A DNA stretch of 64,000 nucleotides. Origin: Pseudomonadota bacterium. Its GTDB lineage: Bacteria > Myxococcota_A > UBA9042 > GCA-2863065. Shown here one piece after another: positions 10,737 through 17,864 of the stretch (within the stretch, counting starts at the first letter, position 1; the number at the start of each line of letters is the position of its first letter). A model generated the notes under the pieces. The model worked only from the letters and a program-made list of their open reading frames with translations. It did not search any database and was not told the DNA's origin. The DNA is taken from NCBI GenBank assembly GCA_005776585.1, contig SXOX01000088.1, positions 1 through 64,000 of the forward strand, given 5' to 3'. Both the position numbers and the translations under genes were made by a program.

Positions 10737-11705
10737 TCAATCCCTGGCCCGGTCGGAGACGCCAACGGTGGTACCGTTGGTGCTTCTGGAACCTTGCGTG
10801 GACGGGGAGGCCGGAATCCCAAGTCGCCACGCTTGTGCTCGAGGGGTGCCACGCATCCTCACGAGCTCGCGTACATAGTGAACCACTGCCCACAGGTCAC
10901 GCGCCGAAAGGCGGTCGTGCCATGCCGGCATCGGCGTTCCACCGATGCCTGCCGCGACGGCCCGGAAGAAGTCCTCCGGCGTTTTGGCGGCGCGGACCTT
11001 ATCACCGAGAAAGTCGGGGGGCAACACTTTGCCGAAGGCCGTTTCGACCGGCGCCGACGCCCCGAGATCGGCGCGCTGAGGGACCTTTTTCAGGGGCGTT
11101 TCGCCCGACTCGACGACGGCCTGTTGGACCATGACGTTGAGCGCGTCGGCCGACGCGTACCCGGGATGGCAGGCCCAGCACTGCGCGACGCCGTGGTAGA
11201 CGCGGTAACCGCGGGTGATGGCGGCCTCACGACCCGGCGCGTCGGTGCCGTGGGTCCACGGGTCGGCTGGCATCGCGACCGGTGGATCGGGGCGCAGCTC
11301 GCGCCAACGCGACGAGAACGTCTTGACGTAGTGGGCAACGGCCATCACCTCTTCGTCGCTCGTGCCCGCAATTGGCGCCATCTGCGTCCCGTCGAAGCCA
11401 AAGCGGATGGAGCGGGCGAGGTCCTCATCGGTCGGAAGCCCGACGCCGCTCGCCGGCGGTGACAGGAACTTGTAGCGGCCGAGCGTGAGATCGCGCGGCG
11501 GGACGGCAGCCGTGCGCGCGGTCGTCGTGCCCTTACCATCAGGGCCGTGGCAGCCGGCGCAGAGGCGCACGTAGACGCGACGGCCCTGGTTCAGGGTCTC
11601 TGGCGCGATGCTCACGCCGCCGAGCGTCTGCGGCTCCTTGAAGTCCTCGCCTTTGCAGCCGGCAATGAGGACGAGCGCGGTGAATAGTCGTGCTCCTGTG
11701 CTCAT
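10737..11705 (-). CDS. Dihaem cytochrome c lipoprotein
   Basis: 322-residue lipoprotein with two cytochrome c domains. The signal peptide ends in lipobox LIAGC (Cys17). The first haem site is CAGCHGPDGKG (about 48-58) with a likely axial Met in FDGTQMAPIAG. The second is CWACHPGYA (about 178) with GGTPMPAWHDRL as the likely Met-containing loop. The C-terminal tail of about 45 residues is Ser/Thr/Arg-rich and disordered. The ATG at 11705 overlaps the stop of the upstream Sco gene. Standing directly before actA, it is a good candidate for an electron carrier or docking subunit between ACIII and the caa3 oxidase. The partner is inferred from position. Confidence 0.88.
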   Translation of the reverse strand: MSTGARLFTALVLIAGCKGEDFKEPQTLGGVSIAPETLNQGRRVYVRLCAGCHGPDGKGTTTARTAAVPPRDLTLGRYKFLSPPASGVGLPTDEDLARSIRFGFDGTQMAPIAGTSDEEVMAVAHYVKTFSSRWRELRPDPPVAMPADPWTHGTDAPGREAAITRGYRVYHGVAQCWACHPGYASADALNVMVQQAVVESGETPLKKVPQRADLGASAPVETAFGKVLPPDFLGDKVRAAKTPEDFFRAVAAGIGGTPMPAWHDRLSARDLWAVVHYVRELVRMRGTPRAQAWRLGIPASPSTQGSRSTNGTTVGVSDRARD

Positions 11706-12310
11706 CGGCGTGGCTCCGTCTCCAGACGACGCAGCGCGTCCAGGACCTGCGTGATTCCCTCGGTCGTCGGCTCTGCGAAGAAGCGCGCGTTGCCGGCGGC
11801 GTCGACGACGATGAGCTTGCCGGAGTGCGTGACGTCGACGTCGACGTCATTCATAGCCACTTTGGCGCGCTTGTCACCGATGGCAGAGAGGAAGCCCTCG
11901 ACCACGACGCGACGAATCACGGCGTAGTCACCCGTGAGGAAGCTCCAGCGCGCCGGATCGGCGTGGAGCCGGAGCGCGACCTGCTGGAGGCGCGCCACGT
12001 CGTCGTTCTCGGGGTCTACGGTGAGCGACACGAGGCGCCCGCGACGGTGCTCGGCCAACAGCCGCGACTGGAGAGCGCCCTGCGCCTTGAGCAGCCCCGG
12101 ACAGATCGTGCGGCAGCTCGTGAAGAACGTCACGCCGACCCACGGCACGCCACGCAGATCCGCCAAGGTGACCGGCTTTCCCGCCTGGTCGACGAGCGCG
12201 AAGTCCGGGATGGCGGCCAGGACGGGCAATTCGGGCACGGGCTCAGGCGCCGGAGCGCGACGGCAGCCCGCGAGACCCAGCAGCACGACGAGGAGCGCGA
12301 GGTGCCTCAT
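11702..12310 (-). CDS. Sco family copper chaperone lipoprotein
   Basis: 202-residue Sco1/SenC-type thioredoxin-fold lipoprotein. The signal peptide ends in lipobox LAGC (Cys16), followed by a Pro/Glu linker. The copper-binding motif is C66-R-T-I-C70 in TFFTSCRTICPG, and the third ligand is the His in VDVTHSGKLIVVD. It is the second canonical Sco of the locus and differs in anchoring from the one at 1793-2623: lipid here, a C-terminal helix there. It overlaps both neighbours by 4 bp. Expected role: copper delivery or disulfide reduction at CuA of CoxB. Which of the two Sco proteins does which cannot be told from sequence. Confidence 0.93.
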   Translation of the reverse strand: MRHLALLVVLLGLAGCRRAPAPEPVPELPVLAAIPDFALVDQAGKPVTLADLRGVPWVGVTFFTSCRTICPGLLKAQGALQSRLLAEHRRGRLVSLTVDPENDDVARLQQVALRLHADPARWSFLTGDYAVIRRVVVEGFLSAIGDKRAKVAMNDVDVDVTHSGKLIVVDAAGNARFFAEPTTEGITQVLDALRRLETEPRR

Positions 12311-12921
12311 GGCCCGCCCTCCCACGGCTCGGAGACGACGCGGGAGGCGCGGTGGAAGGCTTCGTCCAGGCCGTCGTCGCTCAGCTCGTAGAGTCCGCGG
12401 AGGCGGCCCTTGCCGTCGACAAGGACGAGCCCCAGCGGGATGACGTCCGCGTTCGGAGGCGGCGCCTCGTGACCGAGGGCGAGCGACACCGCGCGGGCGA
12501 AGGCGACGACCTCCGCGGTGGAGCCGCATACGCGCACCAGCACTGACGGCGCGCTCGGCGGAGGCGAGACGTCGCAGGGCTCGACAAGGAGGACCCGGAT
12601 CGTGCGCGTCGCGGCGATGCCATCGGCGAGCTTGCCGCCGAGCGTGAGCGCCGCCCAGCGCGGAGCGAGGTTGCCGTTGACGGTATTGGCGATGGCGACC
12701 ACGTGGACCTGACCAGCGAGCGTGGCGGGCGTGACCGGGCCCGAGCGGCCGGTGAAGCGGAAGCTGGGAACGGCCGCGAGCACCGGGGGCGAGGGCGGCA
12801 CGTTGCGCAGCACGGGACGGAGCAGCGTGATCGTCGCTATCCCCGCGATGCCGGCGACGAGCCACGGGTTCCGCCACTTGGGGACGGCTCGACCGGGCGC
12901 GCCGCTCTCCGGTGAGGTCAC
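12307..12921 (-). CDS. Sco-like thioredoxin-fold protein lacking the copper-binding cysteines
   Basis: 204-residue membrane-anchored protein starting at the GTG at 12921, which overlaps the permease stop. One helix (about 19-38, WLVAGIAGIATITLLRP) is followed by a periplasmic domain. Its layout matches a Sco protein: PVLAAVPSFRFTGRSG at the entry, a TLAGQVHVVAIANTV strand, and a C-terminal GLVLVDGKGRLRGLYELS strand. At the position of CxxxC it reads ANTVNGNLAP with no cysteine, and the conserved His is not evident. Two other cysteines (EPCDV and RVCGS) are elsewhere. It is probably a non-catalytic paralogue, perhaps a partner of the Sco encoded right after it. The assignment rests on fold-like pattern and position. 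Confidence 0.72.
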   Translation of the reverse strand: MTSPESGAPGRAVPKWRNPWLVAGIAGIATITLLRPVLRNVPPSPPVLAAVPSFRFTGRSGPVTPATLAGQVHVVAIANTVNGNLAPRWAALTLGGKLADGIAATRTIRVLLVEPCDVSPPPSAPSVLVRVCGSTAEVVAFARAVSLALGHEAPPPNADVIPLGLVLVDGKGRLRGLYELSDDGLDEAFHRASRVVSEPWEGGP

Positions 12922-13739
12922 GCAATCCTCCGGCTCGGGCGCAGAGCCGTGCGTGTCGCGACCAGGAGCGCGAGCACGGCGAAGGCCAAGAGTGCCGAGA
13001 AGCTCACGAGTGGCGAGGGGCCCGTGGAGGCGAGGCCGCCGGCGAAGGCGTGGCGCACCGCGGCGACTGCGTAGGTCATGGGGTTGGCCGCCATGATCGC
13101 GCCGAGCACGCCGCCGGTGACCGGAAACATGGCGCCCGAGAGCACCCAGAGCGGGATGAGCACGACGCTCATGACGGCGTGGTAGGCCTGCGTCGAGGGC
13201 AGGCGCCACGCCATGGCAAAGCCGACGGCGACGAGGCCGATCGCGGTGAGCAGCAGCGCGGCGACCAGCATGGGGAGCTGAACTCCGGCGAGCGAGAAGC
13301 CGGCGAGCGGCGCGACGGCGACGAGCAGCACCATCTGGACGAGCGCGATGCACGTGACGCCCAACACCTTGCCGAGCACGAGGGCGAAGCGCGGCGCGGG
13401 GGCGACGATGACGCCTTGGAGGAAGCCCTGCTGGCGGTCCTCGATGACCGACATCGTGCCGAAGATGGCCGTAAACAGCAGCGTCATGACGACGACGCCC
13501 GGAAAGAAGAAGGTGCTGTAGTCGAGGCCGCTGGCGCCGGGGACCACGAAGCGATCGCGCAGGCCGGCACCGAGGATGGCCCAGAGCAAGAGCGGCTGGA
13601 GGACGAGGCCAGTCCACCGGGAGCGCTCGCGGCGGAGTCGATAGAGCTCGCGCAGCACGAGGGCGGACACGGTGCCCCAGGTGGCGCCTCCGGACGGGGC
13701 GCGGCCTGGCGCGGCGGACGGCGTGACAGACCGGTTCAT
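12918..13739 (-). CDS. ABC-2 type exporter, permease subunit
   Basis: 273-residue integral membrane protein of the ABC-2 (NodJ/DrrB-like) family with about six helices. Family features are the cytoplasmic amphipathic N-terminus (VSALVLRELYRLRRERSRW), a VIEDRQQGFLQGVIVAPAPR loop after helix 2, and IPLWVLSGAMFPV in helix 5. It overlaps the ATPase gene upstream and the Sco-like gene downstream by 4 bp each. The substrate is unknown. In an operon devoted to oxidase assembly, export of a haem- or copper-related compound or of an assembly factor is a reasonable guess; sequence alone does not show it. Confidence 0.9.
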   Translation of the reverse strand: MNRSVTPSAAPGRAPSGGATWGTVSALVLRELYRLRRERSRWTGLVLQPLLLWAILGAGLRDRFVVPGASGLDYSTFFFPGVVVMTLLFTAIFGTMSVIEDRQQGFLQGVIVAPAPRFALVLGKVLGVTCIALVQMVLLVAVAPLAGFSLAGVQLPMLVAALLLTAIGLVAVGFAMAWRLPSTQAYHAVMSVVLIPLWVLSGAMFPVTGGVLGAIMAANPMTYAVAAVRHAFAGGLASTGPSPLVSFSALLAFAVLALLVATRTALRPSRRIA

Positions 13740-14674
13740 GCGGCGAGGCTCGACCCGGTGAGCTTGACGAAGACGTCAGCCAGGCTGGGGCGACGCACGC
13801 TGATGGCCCGCAGCAGGCCGGCCGGGAGCGCCTCGGCCAGGCGCGGCACGAGGCGGTGGCCGGCCTCGGACTCAAGCACCAGCTGATCGGCGCTGCGACG
13901 GCCGCTCAGACCCAACGTCTGCGCGAGGATGGACTGGACTTCGTCGAGCCGGTCGGACTCGAGGATCACGAGATCGCCCGAGACGCGCCGCTTGAGGGCG
14001 TCGGGCGTGTCCTCGGCGACCTTCTTGCCGCCGTCGATGACGACGATGCGGTCGCAGAGCTCGGCCTCCTCGGGGCGGTGCGTGGCGACGAGCACGGTGA
14101 GGCCATCACGTGCGCGGCTCTGAACCAGGAACTCCCACAGACGGCGGAAGGCGGACTCGTCGAGGCCCGCGCTGGGCTCATCGAGCAAGAGGATACTCGG
14201 GCGGGCGAGCAAGGCGCGAGCGAGGTCGACCCGACGGCGCAGGCCGCCGGAGAGCTCGGCGACGAGGGAGGCCATGCGGTCGGCGACGCCGAGCGCGGCG
14301 GTGAGCTCGGCGATTCGCGCGGCACCCTCGGTCGAGGACAGGCCGCGAATCAACGCGCAGAGGCCGAGGTTCTCGGCGACCGACAGCTTGGGATCCAGGC
14401 TGGGGCTCTGAAACACGACGCCGATGGCCGCTCGGACGCGCACGTCGGTCGGCGAGGCGCCGTGGACGAGGCCGTCGAAGGTGACTCGGCCCGCGGTGAT
14501 GGGCAGCAGACCGGCGATGAGCGCCAGCGCCGTGGACTTGCCGGAGCCGTTGGGGCCAAGCAGCGCGACCCAGGCGCCGCTCGGGACCTCGAGCGCGAAG
14601 TCCTCCAGCGCCACGAGGTCGCCAAAGCGCTGACCGAGGCCCGAGACGACGAGCATGGGGCCGGCATCACTCAC
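13736..14674 (-). CDS. ABC-2 type exporter, ATP-binding subunit
   Basis: 312-residue ABC ATPase. Walker A is GPNGSGKST (about 39-47), the signature is LSGGLRRRVDLA, Walker B is ILLLDEP and the switch His lies in ATHRPEEA. After the nucleotide-binding domain comes a C-terminal extension of about 90 residues ending RRPSLADVFVKLTGSSLA, the usual tail of CcmA/DrrA-like exporters. The start is the GTG at 14674, 14 nt after the ctaB stop. An internal ATG at 14656 (MLVVSGL) is possible and would remove six residues. It forms a transporter with the permease encoded next. Confidence 0.9.
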   Translation of the reverse strand: MSDAGPMLVVSGLGQRFGDLVALEDFALEVPSGAWVALLGPNGSGKSTALALIAGLLPITAGRVTFDGLVHGASPTDVRVRAAIGVVFQSPSLDPKLSVAENLGLCALIRGLSSTEGAARIAELTAALGVADRMASLVAELSGGLRRRVDLARALLARPSILLLDEPSAGLDESAFRRLWEFLVQSRARDGLTVLVATHRPEEAELCDRIVVIDGGKKVAEDTPDALKRRVSGDLVILESDRLDEVQSILAQTLGLSGRRSADQLVLESEAGHRLVPRLAEALPAGLLRAISVRRPSLADVFVKLTGSSLAA

Positions 14675-14688
14675 GCGCGCCGTCAGCC

Positions 14689-15579
14689 TCAGCCGACGAG
14701 CCCGACGAGGCGATCGACGAGCAGGCCCACGGCCAGCGCGGGCAGATAGGCGAGTGAGGCCAAGAAGACGCGACGGGCCCAGCGCGGCGCCGGCAGCGTG
14801 TTGAAGCCGTGAAGGTGGAAGCCGACGAATGCAAGGCTGGCGCCGAGCGCGACGACGCCATAGGCCACGCCCGCGACGCCGAGCGGCACGAGCGCGAGCG
14901 CGAGCGGCACGAGCACCGTGGCGTAGACGAGGGCCTCCCACTGCGCGGCGCGGTCTCCGCGCACGACCGGGGCGACCTGAATGCCCGCGGCGGCGTAGTC
15001 GCGCTTGCGGTAGATGGCGATGGCCAGAAAGTGCGGGAGCTGCCAGACGAGGAGGATGCCGAAGAGCACGAGGCCCGTGGCGTCGAGCCGATCCGTGGCG
15101 GCTGCATAGCCCATCAGCGGTGGCGCCGCACCCGGGAACGCGCCGATGACGAGGGCCCAGACGGTGCGCTGCTTGAGCGGGGTGTAGACCAGGACGTAGC
15201 TTGCGAGCGCGCCAAAGCCGAGCCAGGCGGTGAGCGCGTTGCAGGCGAGGGCCAAGACGGCGGTGCCGCCCAGGCCCGTGATGAGGCCGAAGGCGATGGC
15301 CGTGCTCATGCGCATGCGACCGGTGGGGAGCGGCCGGTTCTTGGTGCGGGCCATGAGCCCGTCTACGTCCCGCTCCAGGACCATGTTGAGCGCATTGGCA
15401 GACGCAACGACAAGGCCGGTGCCGAGCAGGAGCCCGAGCGTGGGAAGTACACCGATGGCGCCCGGAGCCACCCACAGCCCGATGGCCGCCATCATCACCG
15501 ACAGCAGCAGGATGCTGGGCTTGCCGAGCGCCAGAAGATCCGCGAGCGCGCCGGGCTGGGTGCGCGGGCTCTCGCTCAT
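14689..15579 (-). CDS. ctaB: Protohaem IX farnesyltransferase (haem O synthase)
   Basis: UbiA-superfamily prenyltransferase of the inner membrane. It transfers a farnesyl group to protohaem IX to make haem O, the precursor of haem A in aa3/caa3 oxidases. 296 residues and about nine helices. The two substrate motifs are clear: NMVLERDVDGLMARTKNRPL in the first cytoplasmic loop and RKRDYAAAGIQVAP in the second. The gene overlaps the preceding small membrane-protein gene by 4 bp. No haem A synthase (ctaA) is visible in the window; it must lie elsewhere if haem A is used. Confidence 0.95.
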   Translation of the reverse strand: MSESPRTQPGALADLLALGKPSILLLSVMMAAIGLWVAPGAIGVLPTLGLLLGTGLVVASANALNMVLERDVDGLMARTKNRPLPTGRMRMSTAIAFGLITGLGGTAVLALACNALTAWLGFGALASYVLVYTPLKQRTVWALVIGAFPGAAPPLMGYAAATDRLDATGLVLFGILLVWQLPHFLAIAIYRKRDYAAAGIQVAPVVRGDRAAQWEALVYATVLVPLALALVPLGVAGVAYGVVALGASLAFVGFHLHGFNTLPAPRWARRVFLASLAYLPALAVGLLVDRLVGLVG

Positions 15580-16085
15580 GGTCGGGCCTCCGTGGAGGCC
15601 GTGGCGACCGCGGCGCGCTTGCCGAGCTCCTTGCAATGGTAGTCGACCGAGCGGTAGCAAAAAGCGCACGTGGCGCGCTGCTGTTTGGTGGAGGTGAAGC
15701 CCTTGTCCTTGCACTGCTGCTTGCCGAAGGTGGCCGCGGTCGTGTCCGACGGATGCGCGCTGCAATAGGCGCTGCGGTCGGCGGCCTGGAGGCAGGTCAT
15801 CATCATGCGCGGCACCGACATGTCGCAGAGGCCCGACATGGCCTCGCAGCCCTTCCACCAACCCAAGACAGCGTCGATGCAACCTTCCGGCGTCAGCGCG
15901 CGGCCCTGGTCGCGAATGGTGTCGAGGTCCCGCATGAGCACGCGCTCGGAGCGCGCGTATTGCGAGTAGAGGAAGATGCCGATGGCGACCGAGCCGACGC
16001 CAAGCCCGCCGACGACCCACTTCCACGTCGCATCGGACGACCCGGAGGGTGCGGAGGGCTGAACGCTGGCAGGTTGGTCGGACAT
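15576..16085 (-). CDS. Cys-rich bitopic membrane protein, first gene of the oxidase operon
   Basis: 169 residues, no family recognised. A Ser/Pro-rich cytoplasmic N-terminus is followed by one helix (about 23-41, WVVGGLGVGSVAIGIFLY). The periplasmic domain of about 125 residues contains nine cysteines, including the pairs in GWWKGCEAMSGLC, TCAFCYRSVDYHC and SAYCSAH. None forms CxxCH, so it is not a c-type cytochrome; disulfides or metal binding are more likely. It is the first gene after the candidate promoter at 16146-16174 and overlaps ctaB by ATGA. Its position in an assembly operon suggests a role in oxidase maturation. That is inference. Confidence 0.78.
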   Translation of the reverse strand: MSDQPASVQPSAPSGSSDATWKWVVGGLGVGSVAIGIFLYSQYARSERVLMRDLDTIRDQGRALTPEGCIDAVLGWWKGCEAMSGLCDMSVPRMMMTCLQAADRSAYCSAHPSDTTAATFGKQQCKDKGFTSTKQQRATCAFCYRSVDYHCKELGKRAAVATASTEARP

Positions 16086-16145
16086 GGCTCTACCGCGCGG
16101 GGCGTGGTCGCAGAAGCGCGACGGGGGGACCCGAAACGCGCGCGG

Positions 16146-16174
16146 AGACTAGGCGTTGTTCACGGGAAGATCAA
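16146..16174 (-). promoter_or_regulatory. Candidate sigma70-type promoter of the ACIII/caa3 operon
   Basis: On the minus strand a TTGATC box (16174-16169) is followed after exactly 17 nt by TAGTCT (16151-16146). Transcription would begin near 16139, giving a leader of about 54 nt before the first operon gene at 16085. No other good promoter is visible before the tightly packed genes that follow. The call rests on box match and spacing only. Confidence 0.5.
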
Positions 16175-16205
16175 GGCTTTCGTTGGTCCCCATCGTGGTT
16201 GCGCT

Positions 16206-17696
16206 CTACTTCGTCTTCTTGGCGGCCGTGATGTAGAAGACGCCGAGGCACATCTCGTCTCCCGTGCCCTCGCCCCACTGGATGAGCTTGGGCGTGGTGG
16301 GCTTGCCGTCGACCCAAGGCTGCGCCTCGGCCGAGTTGTCCCAGACGCACTCGATACCCAGGCGATCCCCGGTCGCAAACGGTCGCGGCACCTTGAACGG
16401 GTACGACCGCTGCCACCCGAAGTCCCAGCGCGGGATGTCGAGCAGGCACTCCTCGGTGCCGTCCTTGCGCTTGATGAAGGCGCGCGCCTTCACGCCGTGG
16501 ACATGCATGTGCAGGCTCGCGGTGTGGAGCTCGAATTGGGCCCAATCGCCGCCGTAGAGGTACGGCAGCCACTGCGTCACATCGCTCGTGAAGCTGTGCA
16601 TGACGGCCTTCTCGCCTGCGGGGATGTCCATGCCGTTGCCCGACAGCCAGTCCGGGTTGGCGAACGGGAGCGTGAAGCCCTCGCGGTCGACCGCGTCGTC
16701 GACTTTGAGCGAGATGGACGAGCGATCCGTCTGCGCCACGCCGCTGGCGGCGAGCGTGTTGTAGTGGACCTGGATGACGACCTTGGAGCCCGGCTCGATC
16801 CGCACGCCAGTGCCGGCGGGCAGGTCAGAGCCCGCGCTTCCGGGGGCCCATGCGCCAATCCAGGCGACCTGGGCCTGATCGATCCCGCTGACGGCGCCGC
16901 CATCGGCGACCGCGCCGCCGAAGCACGTGTAGCCGGGACCCGCCTCGTTGGCGTCCATCGCCTCGAACGACTTGACGAGGTTAGGTGGAACAAGGAACGC
17001 GATCACGTGGTGGACGATAGTGCCGTTGCCCGGCTTGACGCCGAACCCGGTGATGTAGCGGGTCTTGCTCTGGTGGACGGCCTGCGGCCACTCGACCAGG
17101 AAGCAACGGTAATCGTCGGGCGACTTGAGCGGGGCATAGTCCACGGGCATCTCGAGGGTGGCATCGACGCGCGAGAGGCCGGGCACCTTGACCTTGGGGA
17201 GCACGTCGGGCGGATCGTTGACGCCACCCTCGGGCGCGCCCGCGTCGGCCCAGGCGGCGAGCGTCACGATCTGGTCGGCGGTGAGCGTCTCCTCGTAGGC
17301 GTAGTCGGCGCACGAGGGGCCCGCGAGCCAGGGCGGCATGCGCTTTGCGTGCGTCTCGAGCTTGATGAGGTCCTTGAGGGGGGCGACCTGCGCGTAGGTC
17401 TGGAGCGGCAGATCGCCCTTGATGCCGCCCGGCGTGTGGCAGCGCGTACAGGTCGACTCGAGGATGGGCTTGACGTTGCGCGTATAGCTCGGCGGGCCCG
17501 GCGGCTGGGGCGGGCCCGGATCGGCGCTCGCGGCGTCGGTCGCCGCGGCGACCTCGCTGCTGGTGGCGACCTCGCCGTTGGCGGCCGAGCTGGTCGCCGC
17601 GTCGCTACCGGACGGGCTGGGAGTCACCGAGCCTTGGGTGGCGCCCTGGCACGCGACCACACACGAGAGAGACGACACGAGTAGCCACGTCCGCAT
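16206..17696 (-). CDS. Lipoprotein with one haem c fused to a PHM/DBH-like copper type II monooxygenase fold
   Basis: 496 residues from the ATG at 17696, preceded by GGAGG at a good distance. The lipobox is VVAC (Cys16), followed by an Ala/Ser/Thr linker. A single-haem cytochrome domain has CTRCH (83-87). The rest resembles peptidylglycine alpha-hydroxylating and dopamine beta-monooxygenases. All six copper ligands have counterparts: H229-H230 in TIVHHVIAF, H311 in VIQVHYN, H396 and H398 in LHMHVHG, and M482 in DEMCLGVFY. The enzyme would hydroxylate an aliphatic or benzylic C-H using O2 and copper, with the haem as a likely electron donor in place of ascorbate. The substrate is unknown. It faces holA divergently. 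Confidence 0.86.
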   Translation of the reverse strand: MRTWLLVSSLSCVVACQGATQGSVTPSPSGSDAATSSAANGEVATSSEVAAATDAASADPGPPQPPGPPSYTRNVKPILESTCTRCHTPGGIKGDLPLQTYAQVAPLKDLIKLETHAKRMPPWLAGPSCADYAYEETLTADQIVTLAAWADAGAPEGGVNDPPDVLPKVKVPGLSRVDATLEMPVDYAPLKSPDDYRCFLVEWPQAVHQSKTRYITGFGVKPGNGTIVHHVIAFLVPPNLVKSFEAMDANEAGPGYTCFGGAVADGGAVSGIDQAQVAWIGAWAPGSAGSDLPAGTGVRIEPGSKVVIQVHYNTLAASGVAQTDRSSISLKVDDAVDREGFTLPFANPDWLSGNGMDIPAGEKAVMHSFTSDVTQWLPYLYGGDWAQFELHTASLHMHVHGVKARAFIKRKDGTEECLLDIPRWDFGWQRSYPFKVPRPFATGDRLGIECVWDNSAEAQPWVDGKPTTPKLIQWGEGTGDEMCLGVFYITAAKKTK

Positions 17697-17777
17697 CCGC
17701 TGCCTCCACCACTGAGTCTGCTGCCAATTGAATCTGCCGCCATTGGCGCGCGGAAGGGACCGCGCTTCGGGAGGCCA

Positions 17778-17805
17778 AGGGTAGCGAACGCGCGCGTTGG
17801 CGCAA
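17778..17805 (-). promoter_or_regulatory. Candidate promoter of the haem-c/copper monooxygenase gene
   Basis: Minus strand: TTGCGC (17805-17800), 16-nt spacer, TACCCT (17783-17778). It lies in the divergent gap to holA and would give a leader of roughly 75 nt with GGAGG before the ATG at 17696. The boxes are only moderately close to consensus. Confidence 0.35.
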
Positions 17806-17864
17806 GCACGAACTGGCGTCGGTGAGCAGATGCCTGCAACGATCGCGCATGCTACGGTTCGCGC

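Noticed and set aside
7137-11462. A plus-strand open frame of over 1400 codons opposite actB and actA
   Set aside because: It lies wholly antisense to well-supported genes, has Arg/Ala/Gly/Val-rich composition typical of GC-rich shadow frames and no domain.
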